A stretch of DNA of 42,752 bases from CAZNNH01 sp964574335 (lineage in GTDB: Bacteria; Acidobacteriota; Vicinamibacteria; Fen-336). The stretch's first letter is position 1. Each line of letters opens with the position of its first letter. Location of the stretch: NCBI GenBank assembly GCA_964574335.1, contig CAZNNH010000037.1, forward strand, positions 1-42,752. Direction: 5' to 3'. The translations under genes and the position numbers were made by a program. The notes under the pieces are model-generated. The model searched no databases. It saw only the letters and a program-made list of their open reading frames with translations, and was not told the DNA's origin. Positions 16,429-24,275 of this stretch are shown one piece after another.

Positions 16429-16983
16429 TCAGGGCCGGTAACGGTTGCGGCGCCCTTCTTCCTGGAGGGCCGCCAGATCCCGCTCGGCCTCCGCGAGCTG
16501 GCCCTTCACCTCTTCGAGCTGGGCGAGCTTGTTCTTGCGCGCCGAGCCGTAGGGCTGGCCTCCGAGGTTGCCGATGCTGTCGTTGATCTCCTGGATGGAA
16601 GCGGCCAGCTTGTCACGCCACTCCTGCGCCTGCTTCAGCTTCTCGCGCCAGGCCGCCTCCGCCTCGGCGCGGATCTCCTCCTCGGTCTTCTCCGGCTGGT
16701 CCGGCTTCTTGGAGGAGGAGGCCTCCGTGTCCGTCGCCTGGGCCCCCTCGGCCCCCTCGGCCGGCTGGCTCTGTGTGGAGGTGTCTCCGGGGCTCGGAAA
16801 CGCCCCGGAGGGACGGCCCTGCCGCCCCAGATCCCGCTCGGTGTACGTGGTGGTCGCCGGCGCGTCGATCTTCTTCCGGCGCTGCTTCTCCTTGGCGGCC
16901 ACCTCGGCCAGGCTCTGGGCGGCAACGGCCTGCGACAACAATATCCCCATCGCGGTGAGCCAGACGGCGATCACTCTCGTCAT
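16429..16983 (-). CDS. Secreted coiled-coil protein, paralogue of the upstream gene
   Basis: 184 residues. A signal peptide (VIAVWLTAMGILLSQAVAAQ) is followed immediately by SLAEVAAKEKQRR, an acidic Ser/Glu/Pro stretch, DQPEKTEEEIRAEAE and a C-terminal coiled coil. I chose the ATG at 16981-16983 because AAGGGG lies 7 nt upstream. No enzyme motif is visible. The shared blocks AQSLAEVAAKEK(K/Q)RR, DLGRxG and DQPEKTxxE show it arose by duplication with the gene at 17018-17560. Its function is unknown; a periplasmic scaffold or envelope role is only a guess. Confidence 0.8.
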   Translation of the reverse strand: MTRVIAVWLTAMGILLSQAVAAQSLAEVAAKEKQRRKKIDAPATTTYTERDLGRQGRPSGAFPSPGDTSTQSQPAEGAEGAQATDTEASSSKKPDQPEKTEEEIRAEAEAAWREKLKQAQEWRDKLAASIQEINDSIGNLGGQPYGSARKNKLAQLEEVKGQLAEAERDLAALQEEGRRNRYRP

Positions 16984-17017
16984 CGCTTGACCCCTTCGCA
17001 ATATGCCTGCCCGCCGG

Positions 17018-17560
17018 CTAGTCAGCCGAGACCCGGACTCCGGCCCGACGGGCCTGGACCCTCAGACCCTCGATGGCCTGCTGCGCCTTGGCGATCTCGG
17101 CCTTGCCGTCTTCCACGGTCTTCATCAGGCCGCCGCGCCGAGGGCCGAAGGTCGCGTCGCTGCGGTCGTTGAGCTCGTTCTGGGCCTGGTCGATCTTCTT
17201 CTGCTGCTCCTCGATGAGCTTCTTCTGCTCGTCGATCTTGCCCTGGATCTCGGCTCGCTTCTCCTCGCGCAGCTCGGAATCCGTCTTCTCGGGCTGGTCG
17301 GAAGTCTTCGCCTCGCTGGCTTTGTCTCCCTCGGCCTCCGGTGTCCCCGGCTCCTCGGCCCTGGTGGCATCCGACGGGTTCGAGATTCTCGTCCCGGCCC
17401 GTCCCAGATCCTCGTTGGTGATCACCTTGTCGGAGCCCTGCATCGACTGCCGCCGCTTCTTCTCCTTGGCGGCGACCTCCGCCAGGGACTGGGCGGAGGC
17501 GAGCTGAGCGGTTGCGGCCAGCAACACGAACAGACACACAATCTGCTTCATGCTCTTCAT
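17018..17560 (-). CDS. Secreted coiled-coil protein, paralogue of the downstream gene
   Basis: 180 residues. A signal peptide (QIVCLFVLLAATAQLASAQ) is followed by SLAEVAAKEKKRRQSM, then VITNEDLGRAGTR, a Glu-rich region with TSDQPEKTDSELREEKRAE, and a long heptad-type helix (KIDEQKKLIEEQQKKIDQAQ). Its layout matches the gene at 16429-16983 block by block. Either of two ATGs (17560 or 17551) could be the start. A repeat copy (17613-17663) lies just upstream, between this gene and the kinase gene. The function is unknown. Confidence 0.8.
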   Translation of the reverse strand: MKSMKQIVCLFVLLAATAQLASAQSLAEVAAKEKKRRQSMQGSDKVITNEDLGRAGTRISNPSDATRAEEPGTPEAEGDKASEAKTSDQPEKTDSELREEKRAEIQGKIDEQKKLIEEQQKKIDQAQNELNDRSDATFGPRRGGLMKTVEDGKAEIAKAQQAIEGLRVQARRAGVRVSAD

Positions 17561-17612
17561 TATAACGACTGCCTTCAAGCTTTCGATGGCGCCGGGCGCC
17601 GCCGGCGCCCCT

Positions 17613-17663
17613 GGGGACATGACCCGAATCCGTCGGCAGCCCGTGGATTCGGGATCGTGCCCC
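17613..17663 (+). repeat. Palindromic repeat, family 3 (single copy)
   Basis: A 51-bp imperfect palindrome. The outer arms are GGGGACATGA and TCGTGCCCC (the right arm lacks one T relative to other copies). The inner stem CCCGAATCC/GGATTCGGG is a perfect 9 bp around a 13-nt loop. It lies 50 bp upstream of a coiled-coil gene start and 17 bp from the stop of the Ser/Thr kinase gene. Confidence 0.9.
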
Positions 17664-17679
17664 ATGGCCGGAGGGGTCG

Positions 17680-19566
17680 CTAGCGCAGGGACCCGAGCAG
17701 GGTCAGCAGATCGCGGGCCCCCTTGTGGCTGGGGTCGATGGCCAGGGCCCTCTCGGCCGCCTTCCGGGCCTTCTCGTTCTCGTTCAGCACGAAGTGGTCG
17801 AGGGCGGCGCTGGCCAGCACGTCTGCCTCGGCCCCGGGGCGCTCTGCCCGAGGCCCGGGCGACGGCGCCGGAGCCGGGGAGCCGGCCGGCCGCTCCTCGA
17901 CGCTCGGGCTCGGTGACCCCGTTCCGGCCGGGTCCGCCGTCGGTACGGGCGGCGCCGATGGGGGGACGGCCGCCGCTGCCGTGGTGCCCACCGACGGCAG
18001 GTGTGGCAGTGGTGGTAGAGGCTTCTGGCCCGGCACCGGCTCACGGGCGGGACTGGCTGGCGCGCGGGCCGCCGGGCTCGCCGGTGGCGGCAACGGCGGC
18101 GGCAGCGGCGGTGGCGCCGGGGGAGGCGGCGAAGGCCTCCGCGGCGGCTCGGCGGGTGTGGGGCTCGGGCCCGGCATGCCGGGAGACGGCGCCTCGGGAG
18201 GGGCCTCGGGCCGGGGCGGGTCCTCCTGTCGGGACTCGAGGATCCGGGCCGTCTGGTCGCGAATCTGCCGTGCCTGGGCGTGGCCGGGATCGAGCCTGAG
18301 TGCCTCCTCGGCGGCGGCCCTGGCCTCGTCCAGCTTCCCCTCGACCAGCAGCTCGCGAGCCGCCGCCGTGTGCCGTTCGGCCTCCACCCGGCCCCGCTCG
18401 GCCGCCGCCCGTTTTCGCTCCGCCTCCAGCCGCTTGCGCAGGTCGGCCAGCCGGGGGCTCTCCGGGGCCAAGCGCTCGATCTTGGCCATGATCTTGCCGG
18501 CCAGCTCCACGTCGCCGTCGTCGGCATAGGCCACCGCGGTGGCCACGAGCTGCTCGACCTCGCGCTCCTGGATCTCGGCCTGGATCTCGGCACAGACCCG
18601 CGACACCGCCACGTCGTCGGGGGCCTGCTCCTTCAGCTTCTGGCAGAGCGCCCAGGCGCGCTGGAGCTGGCCTTCGGCGCGCGCCTGGTCGAGCTCCGTG
18701 CGCAGCTCGGTTTGTGCCGACCCGGTCTGCCCCACGTCGCCCCCCATCAGCTTGGACGCCATCTCCTGCACCAGCTTGGCGAGATCATCGTGCATCTCCG
18801 ACAGTGATTGGTAGCGGTCTTCCGGCCGCGTCGCCAGGGCCTTCAGGATGATCGCCTCGAGGCCGGGCGAGTAGTCGGTCTTGGGCAGCCCCTCGGCATC
18901 GGCCGGCTCGTGGGTCAGCTTGTACATGACCCCGGTCAGGCTGTCGGCCGTGAACGGCTTCCGGTTGGCGATCAGCTCGTAGGCGATGGCGCCGACCGCG
19001 AAGATGTCCGAGCGGTTGTCGAGCTTGCCGCCCTGGAGCTGCTCCGGGGAGGTGTAGTGGACGGTGCCCAGCACCAGGCCGTCTCGGGTCAGCTTCGAGG
19101 ACTGCAGGTGGGCGATCCCGAAGTCCATGATCTTGACCTCGCCCTCGGGTGTCACCTTGACGTTGGCCGGCTTGACGTCGCGGTGGACGATGCCGGCCCG
19201 GTGGGCGGCGCCCAGCCCGTCACAGATCTGGCGCAGGACGTCGATCTTCCACTCGATCGAGAGCTTCCGCTGGTCGCGGATGATCTGCTCCAGGTCGGCG
19301 CCCTCGACCATCTCCATGGCGATGAAGGGGCGATCGTCCGAGTCGGCCAGCTCGTAGACGGTGACGATGTTGCGGTGGCGCAGGCCGCCGGCCGCCTGGG
19401 CCTCGCGGAGGAAGCGCGCCTTGAGATCGGGGTTGGCCGCCAGCTCCGGGATCATCGTCTTGAGGGCGACCTTGCGGTTGATGAGGGGGTCGTAGGCCTC
19501 ATACACGGTGCCCATGCCACCGCGCCCGAGGACCCGCACGATCTCGTACTTGCCGATCTTGTCCAC
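17680..19566 (-). CDS. Pkn-type Ser/Thr protein kinase with coiled-coil/TPR-like tail
   Basis: 628 residues. The kinase domain occupies about 1-270 with all motifs: G-loop GRGGMGTVYEA (14-24), Lys36 in VALK, catalytic loop HRDVKPANV (128-136), DFG at 148-150 and SPEQL in place of APE. After it come a helical region with Arg/Glu-rich coiled coil, one clear TPR-like unit ending LDPGHAQARQIRD, a Pro-rich linker and a final TPR-like unit ending IDPSHKGARDLL. No membrane helix is seen, so it is probably cytoplasmic. It may phosphorylate targets read by FHA proteins such as the one at 3795-6257. It is transcribed away from the MFS gene across the family 2 repeats. Confidence 0.93.
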   Translation of the reverse strand: MDKIGKYEIVRVLGRGGMGTVYEAYDPLINRKVALKTMIPELAANPDLKARFLREAQAAGGLRHRNIVTVYELADSDDRPFIAMEMVEGADLEQIIRDQRKLSIEWKIDVLRQICDGLGAAHRAGIVHRDVKPANVKVTPEGEVKIMDFGIAHLQSSKLTRDGLVLGTVHYTSPEQLQGGKLDNRSDIFAVGAIAYELIANRKPFTADSLTGVMYKLTHEPADAEGLPKTDYSPGLEAIILKALATRPEDRYQSLSEMHDDLAKLVQEMASKLMGGDVGQTGSAQTELRTELDQARAEGQLQRAWALCQKLKEQAPDDVAVSRVCAEIQAEIQEREVEQLVATAVAYADDGDVELAGKIMAKIERLAPESPRLADLRKRLEAERKRAAAERGRVEAERHTAAARELLVEGKLDEARAAAEEALRLDPGHAQARQIRDQTARILESRQEDPPRPEAPPEAPSPGMPGPSPTPAEPPRRPSPPPPAPPPLPPPLPPPASPAARAPASPAREPVPGQKPLPPLPHLPSVGTTAAAAVPPSAPPVPTADPAGTGSPSPSVEERPAGSPAPAPSPGPRAERPGAEADVLASAALDHFVLNENEKARKAAERALAIDPSHKGARDLLTLLGSLR

Positions 19567-19666
19567 GCCTGGCCTGAGTCTGGGGCCCGCCGGGGCCCGC
19601 GGTGTGTGATTCTATGCTGGCGGCACGGGCCGGCCAAGCGATTTGGCGCCGCGAGCGTGTAGCATC

Positions 19667-19854
19667 GGGGAGATGACCGGGTTCCCACCGCCTCGCCAGG
19701 CAAGCCCGGATCGTGTCCCCCGGCGCGGGGAGATGACCGGGTTTCCTTCACCTCGCCGGGGAAACCCGGATCGTGTCCCCCGATGGGGACCGGGCGGTCG
19801 GGGACATGACCGGGTTTCCTCCACCTTGCCGGGGAAACCCGGATCGTGTCCCCC
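19667..19854 (+). repeat. Three tandem palindromic repeats, family 2
   Basis: Units lie at 19667-19720, 19727-19780 and 19800-19854 (54-55 bp). Each starts GGGGAGATGACC or GGGGACATGACC and ends GGATCGTGTCCCC. Units 2 and 3 have a perfect inner stem CCGGGTTTCC/GGAAACCCGG; unit 1 is degenerate there (GGGTTCCC against GCAAGCCC). The loops differ by a few bases. They fill the divergent intergenic region between the kinase and MFS genes. The remaining bases (19567-19666) show no gene. Confidence 0.93.
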
Positions 19855-19878
19855 GATGGCGAGCCGGCGTTCCGGAGC

Positions 19879-21072
19879 ATGACCGTGCCCTCGAGGAACG
19901 AGCGCGTGATGGTGACCACCGTCTTCGTGGTCTACACCGGCTTCGCGTTCGTGATCCCGTTCCTGCCGCTCTACGTCCGGCAGCTCGGCGTCGCCGACGA
20001 GGAGCAGGTGGCGCTGTGGGCCGGCGTGCTGATCGGCGTCGCCCCGCTGCTGGCCGGCCTGATGGCCCCGGTCTGGGGTCGGCTCGGCGATCGCCACGGC
20101 CAGAAGCGGATCCTGGCGCTGGCGCTGCTCACCTACGTGGTGGTGCTGCTGCTCTCGGCGGCGGTGCGGAGCGTTCCGGAGCTCCTGCTGTGTCGGGTGG
20201 CGATCGGCGTGTTCGGCGGGATCGGTGCCTTGGCGCTGGCGATGGCGGTGGCCACCTCGCCCCGCGAGTCGGCGGGCAAGGTGATCGGCACCATGCAGTC
20301 GGCACAGATCGCGGCCGCTGCCATCGGCCCCTTCACCGGCGGCCTGCTGGCGGACCTCATCGGGATTCGCGCCACCTTCGTGGTGGCGGCCGGGCTGTGC
20401 GCGGCGGCCCTTCTCTGGATGTGGCACGGCTACCGAGAGGTTGCGGGGGAGGCCGCGGCCGGCGAGGAGCGCCCACCCCTCTCCCTGCGGCAGTTGCTGG
20501 GGCTGCCCGGTCTCCCCGCCCTTCTGGTGGTGCTGTTCTTCGTCAACTTCATCGGTCGCTCGTTCACGCCCATCCTGCCCCTCTACCTCCAAGAGCTGGG
20601 GGTGGCTCCGGACCGGCTCGGGCAGCATACCGGGATGCTGATCTCGTGCTACGCGGCGGCGGCGGCGTTCTCGGCGGCCGCCCTGGGGCGCGCCAGCCGC
20701 CGTCACTCGCCGGAGCGGCTGCTGTGGGCGAGCCTGCTCGGCGGCGCCGCGACGGTGTTGCCGATGGCGTACGCGCCCGGCTTCCTGACCATGCTCGCCT
20801 GCGCGGTGCTGCTGGGCCTCTCCTCCGGGGGGGCGCTGACCCTCTGCTACACGATCGGCGGCGCCCGGGTGCCGGACGATCGGCGTGCCACGGCGTTCGG
20901 CTTCTTCTCGAGCGCCACCCTGTTCGGCGGCGCCATCTCTCCCACCGTAGCCGGGCTGCTGGCGCACCTCGACCTCCGGAGCATCTTCTACGTCGACTCG
21001 CTGCTGTTTGCACTGGTGGCGCTCGGGCGGTGGCGCCACGTCCGATCGACGTCGCGCGGACCGTCCGACTGA
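19879..21072 (+). CDS. MFS transporter
   Basis: 397 residues with about twelve hydrophobic segments in two six-helix halves. The loop 2-3 motif is MAPVWGRLGDRHGQKR, the classical MFS signature with the Asp and basic residues. Helix 4 has LLCRVAIGVFGGIGALALA, and a long Glu-rich loop (AAAGEERPPLSLRQ) separates the halves. It resembles DHA1-type drug or metabolite exporters; the substrate cannot be predicted. The ATG at 19879 follows GGAG and lies just past the repeat cluster. An ATG at 19909 is an alternative. The next gene starts 15 bp after its stop. Confidence 0.88.
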   Translation: MTVPSRNERVMVTTVFVVYTGFAFVIPFLPLYVRQLGVADEEQVALWAGVLIGVAPLLAGLMAPVWGRLGDRHGQKRILALALLTYVVVLLLSAAVRSVPELLLCRVAIGVFGGIGALALAMAVATSPRESAGKVIGTMQSAQIAAAAIGPFTGGLLADLIGIRATFVVAAGLCAAALLWMWHGYREVAGEAAAGEERPPLSLRQLLGLPGLPALLVVLFFVNFIGRSFTPILPLYLQELGVAPDRLGQHTGMLISCYAAAAAFSAAALGRASRRHSPERLLWASLLGGAATVLPMAYAPGFLTMLACAVLLGLSSGGALTLCYTIGGARVPDDRRATAFGFFSSATLFGGAISPTVAGLLAHLDLRSIFYVDSLLFALVALGRWRHVRSTSRGPSD

Positions 21073-21086
21073 GGTACGATCGACGA

Positions 21087-21734
21087 GTGGGCCGCATAGC
21101 GTCGGGTCTGGGCGTGGCGTTGCTGCTGGCCGGGTCGTCTCAGCTCCAGACCCCGGCTGCGCTCCGGCTGCGGGTCAGCACGGCGGTTTTCCCGTGCGTG
21201 CGTTCGGCGGCATCCGGGTTCCAGGCTGGCTTCCCGGTCGAGATCGGTGAGGGCGACCTGACCGACCTGGTCGACGAGCAGCTCCTGGTGGGGAGCGGGG
21301 TGGAGATCACCCGAGCCATCGAGGCGGGCCTGGCCGTGGAGGGCACCGACGTCGACCTGGTTCGGATCCCCTGGGTGCTGAAGGCCCCTCCGGAGGGCCC
21401 CCGGGGGCTCGAGGATCTCTCTCGGACCGGCGACCGCGTGGTCCTGCTCGGCGGCGCCGCCGCCTACGAGGCGCGCCGCGCGCTCGGGGGGCTGCCCCGA
21501 GACCGGCTCTCCGAGACCACCGACCGCGAGGCGCTACGCGTCGCCCGGATCGCCGTGGTGCCGCTGTCGCTGGCAGGGGCGGGCCGGTACCACCCCCTCG
21601 ACATTCCCCCCATCGTGGCGCGGGCCGCGCTCACCCCCCACGACACCGGAGAGGGACGGCGCTTCCTCGAGTACCTGCGCAGCCAGCCGGGTCTCGCGCG
21701 CCTCTCGGCCTGCGAGCCGGAAGGGGCGCGATGA
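21087..21734 (+). CDS. Possible ModA-like periplasmic substrate-binding protein
   Basis: About 215 residues from a GTG at 21087. A signal peptide (GLGVALLLAGSSQLQTPAA) is followed by LRVSTAVFPCVRSAASGFQA. Further on, PRGLEDLSRTGDRVVLLG and EGRRFLEYLRSQPGLARLSA align in order and spacing with the molybdate-binding protein ModA. The N-terminal anion-binding region is poorly kept. The family is therefore a weak call, and no ModB/ModC permease is adjacent. The stop overlaps the next gene by 4 bp (ATGA), so the Cys-rich protein is coupled to it. Confidence 0.5.
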   Translation: MGRIASGLGVALLLAGSSQLQTPAALRLRVSTAVFPCVRSAASGFQAGFPVEIGEGDLTDLVDEQLLVGSGVEITRAIEAGLAVEGTDVDLVRIPWVLKAPPEGPRGLEDLSRTGDRVVLLGGAAAYEARRALGGLPRDRLSETTDREALRVARIAVVPLSLAGAGRYHPLDIPPIVARAALTPHDTGEGRRFLEYLRSQPGLARLSACEPEGAR

Positions 21735-22039
21735 AGGTCTGCCACCACTGCAATCGCGAGCTCACGCTGTTCTCCGAGCTGCAGCGCACCGACTCGTGCC
21801 CCTACTGCCTGTCCGACATCAAGTGCTGCCTCAACTGCCGGTTCTTCGACCCCGGCATGAACAACCAGTGCCAGGAGCCACAGGCGGAGTGGACGCCCGA
21901 GAAGGGCAAGGCCAACTTCTGCGAGTTCTTCGAGCTCGGCGAGGTGTCCCCGATCGGGCGGCCCGGGCTGGGCGGCGCCGGCTCGACCCAGGAGGGGGCC
22001 CGGGCCGCCTTTGACACCCTATTCAGGAAGAAGGGGTAG
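21731..22039 (+). CDS. Small Cys-rich putative zinc-binding protein (102 aa)
   Basis: 102 residues beginning MKVCHHCNREL, with three Cys clusters: CHHC (4-7), CPYC (23-26) and CCLNC (32-36), plus later single Cys near 47 and 63. The spacing of the first two (CxxC, 15 residues, CxxC) suggests one zinc ribbon, with a second metal site from the rest. The middle reads RFFDPGMNNQCQEPQAEW, a pattern I have the impression is conserved in uncharacterised bacterial proteins; no function is known to me. It is translationally coupled to the ModA-like gene. Its last 17 bp overlap the 3' end of the GGDEF gene on the other strand. Confidence 0.75.
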   Translation: MKVCHHCNRELTLFSELQRTDSCPYCLSDIKCCLNCRFFDPGMNNQCQEPQAEWTPEKGKANFCEFFELGEVSPIGRPGLGGAGSTQEGARAAFDTLFRKKG

Positions 22040-24275
22040 CGGCGGCTTCGGTAGAGGCCGCCACCACCCGGTTGCGACCGCTTTCCTTGGCCTGGTAGAG
22101 GGCCCGATCCGCCGCTCCCAGAAGCTCCGCCGGCTCCCGGCCGTCCCCTGGCCAGATCGCCACCCCGAGGCTGGCGGTGAAGGTGATGCGCCCACCCTCG
22201 TGGATCAGCCGACCCTTCTCGATCGCGACGCGGATCCGCTCGGCGAGCGGCAGCGCGCCGCTGCGCGCGGTCCCGGGCAGGATCACCACGAACTCCTCTC
22301 CGCCGTAGCGGGCCGCCAGGTCACCCTTGCGCAGGTGGCGCTTGAGGGTGTCGGCGGTGTGGCGGAGCGCGGCGTCGCCGGCCTGGTGGCCGTAGGTGTC
22401 GTTGAGCTTCTTGAAGTGGTCGAGGTCGAGCAGCAGCACCGCCAGCGAGCCCTGGTGGCGATCCTCCTGGGCGACGGCACGGAGAAGGGACTCGTCGAAG
22501 GCGCGGCGGTTGTAGAGGCGAGTCAGACCGTCCCGGATGGCGAGCTGTTTGTTGCGCTCCACGAGCTGGATGGTGGAAAGCGCCGCCGCCGCCTGGTTGG
22601 CCAGGATCCCCAGCACCCGCAGCACCGTGGCGTCGAAGGTGCCGCGGCTCCCGCACAGCACCAGCGCCCCCAGGTTGCGGTCGCCGGCCCGCAGCGGCAA
22701 CGACAGCAGCGACTCGGCGCGGGACGAGCCCTCGTCGAGGACCAGGATCGGCATCCGGTCCCGGTGAGAGGCGATGTCGTCGAGCAGGTAGGGCTCCTCG
22801 GCGCTGCGCAGCACCCAGGCGGCCCAGGTCCGCTCGGAGAGCCCCACCTCCCGCCCTTCGAACTCGCGAGGCCAGCCGAGGGCGTCGGCCTCCACCGTGT
22901 AGCGGGTCTGCGCCTCGTCGCACAGCACCACCGCGGCCGCCGCCAGCTCGGGGACCATGTCGCGCGCCGAGCGCACCAGCAGCCGGCGCAGCGGCCGGAT
23001 CTCGCCCAGGCGGGTCAGGTTCCGCGACACCGCGTAGACCGCCTTGAACTCCGTCCCCATGTCCTCCCGGCTGCCCGACTCGCGTTGCCGCTGGATCATC
23101 TGGGCACACAGCTCCGCGAAGCCCGCCAGCAGCGCCGGCTCGTTGCCGGTGAAGGACTGAATCTCCAGACGGTCGGCCACCAGGATGCCGTGGATGACGT
23201 CGCCGATCCGGACCGGCACCGCCAAGAGCGATCCCACCAGCAGCTCGCGGGTGTAGTAGGGGAGGGCCCCGAGCAGCCGCGGGAAGTCGGTGGCGTAGAA
23301 GCTCTGGCCCCGATCGAGCACGAAGGCGAACGGGTCGGCCGAGAGCGGCACCATGGCGTCACGCACCAGGCGGTCCGGGCCGTCGGCGGCCCGGAGGAAG
23401 GCGCTCTCCCGTCGGCGGTCGACGTCGAAGTAGAGCACGGCGTGGGCGCCGGTGGCGCTCCGGCAGAGCCGCACCAGCGCCGCGAGGTCCTCGTCGATCT
23501 GGACCGCCCGCTCGGCCTGCCGCGAGCGCCGCCCCTCGCCCGAGATCTGCCTCAGGGTGAGGTCCGCGGTGGTGGGCCGAAACAAGGCGCCGGGCTCGAC
23601 CTCGTCGAGCTGATCGATCCCGTGGCGCAGCCGCATCAGCTCACCGAGCGCGGTGGCGAGGCGCCGCTTCTCCCCGCGCAGGGCCCCGTTGAGCACCGCC
23701 GTCAGCGCCAGGTAGCCGAGGCTCTGGGAGACCGTGGCCGGCCAGCTCGCCGGGGAGGGGGCCGCCGCGAAGCACAGGAACGAGGCCAGCACGGCCAGGA
23801 ACAGCGCCCGCGGCCAAGGCTCGGCTACCGCGGCAGCGCCGACCACGAGCACGATGGCCGGCCCGATCGGCCAGCCGAGGGGGCCGAGGACCTGGCCGAT
23901 GCCGTCCAGCGCCAGCAGCAGGAAGGCGTACAGGGCGAGCTGCTCGGCCGCACCGCGGCCTCGGAGGCTGGCGAGCAGGGCCGAGAGCGCCACCCCGCCG
24001 CCCAGGACCAGGGCAACGGTCGCGCGCAGATAGAGCGGCATCTCGGCTTCCATCGGCCGCTGCCAGGCCAGGGCCGCCATCAGGACGGCGAGGCCGAGCA
24101 GCACCTGGCCGGCCCGCCAGCGGACGCGGATGTCGACCAGGGGGGCGCCGGGCGCGGCCGTCGCCTCAGCCGGCTCCCGGCGCGCCTCGGCGGCTCCCGA
24201 CGGCGTGCTCCCGTTGGTCCCCAGCCTAGCCTCCCGTCTCCTCGAGGACCCGCCGCGCCAGGTCGCGGGCTTCAT
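22023..24275 (-). CDS. Membrane-anchored GAF-GGDEF diguanylate cyclase
   Basis: About 750 residues. The N-terminus has around six hydrophobic segments (to about 220). Two GAF-like sensory domains follow, then a C-terminal GGDEF domain with LTRLYNRRAFDESLLRA, LLLDLDHFKKLNDTYGHQAGD and the active-site loop YGGEEFVVI, so catalysis of c-di-GMP synthesis from GTP is expected. No RxxD inhibitory site is visible at the usual place before GGEEF (ARKGDLAAR-type sequence there reads LRKGDLAAR). The start is unclear: ATG at 24275 overlaps the upstream gene by 50 bp, GTG at 24104 would cut into the first helix, and there is no strong ribosome site. It lies downstream of the HD nucleotidyltransferase gene. 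Confidence 0.88.
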   Translation of the reverse strand: MKPATWRGGSSRRREARLGTNGSTPSGAAEARREPAEATAAPGAPLVDIRVRWRAGQVLLGLAVLMAALAWQRPMEAEMPLYLRATVALVLGGGVALSALLASLRGRGAAEQLALYAFLLLALDGIGQVLGPLGWPIGPAIVLVVGAAAVAEPWPRALFLAVLASFLCFAAAPSPASWPATVSQSLGYLALTAVLNGALRGEKRRLATALGELMRLRHGIDQLDEVEPGALFRPTTADLTLRQISGEGRRSRQAERAVQIDEDLAALVRLCRSATGAHAVLYFDVDRRRESAFLRAADGPDRLVRDAMVPLSADPFAFVLDRGQSFYATDFPRLLGALPYYTRELLVGSLLAVPVRIGDVIHGILVADRLEIQSFTGNEPALLAGFAELCAQMIQRQRESGSREDMGTEFKAVYAVSRNLTRLGEIRPLRRLLVRSARDMVPELAAAAVVLCDEAQTRYTVEADALGWPREFEGREVGLSERTWAAWVLRSAEEPYLLDDIASHRDRMPILVLDEGSSRAESLLSLPLRAGDRNLGALVLCGSRGTFDATVLRVLGILANQAAAALSTIQLVERNKQLAIRDGLTRLYNRRAFDESLLRAVAQEDRHQGSLAVLLLDLDHFKKLNDTYGHQAGDAALRHTADTLKRHLRKGDLAARYGGEEFVVILPGTARSGALPLAERIRVAIEKGRLIHEGGRITFTASLGVAIWPGDGREPAELLGAADRALYQAKESGRNRVVAASTEAAATPSS

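Noticed and set aside
19667..19854. CRISPR array or operator array
   Set aside because: Units differ internally, spacing is irregular (60 and 73 bp) and the same units occur elsewhere in the window at other gene boundaries.
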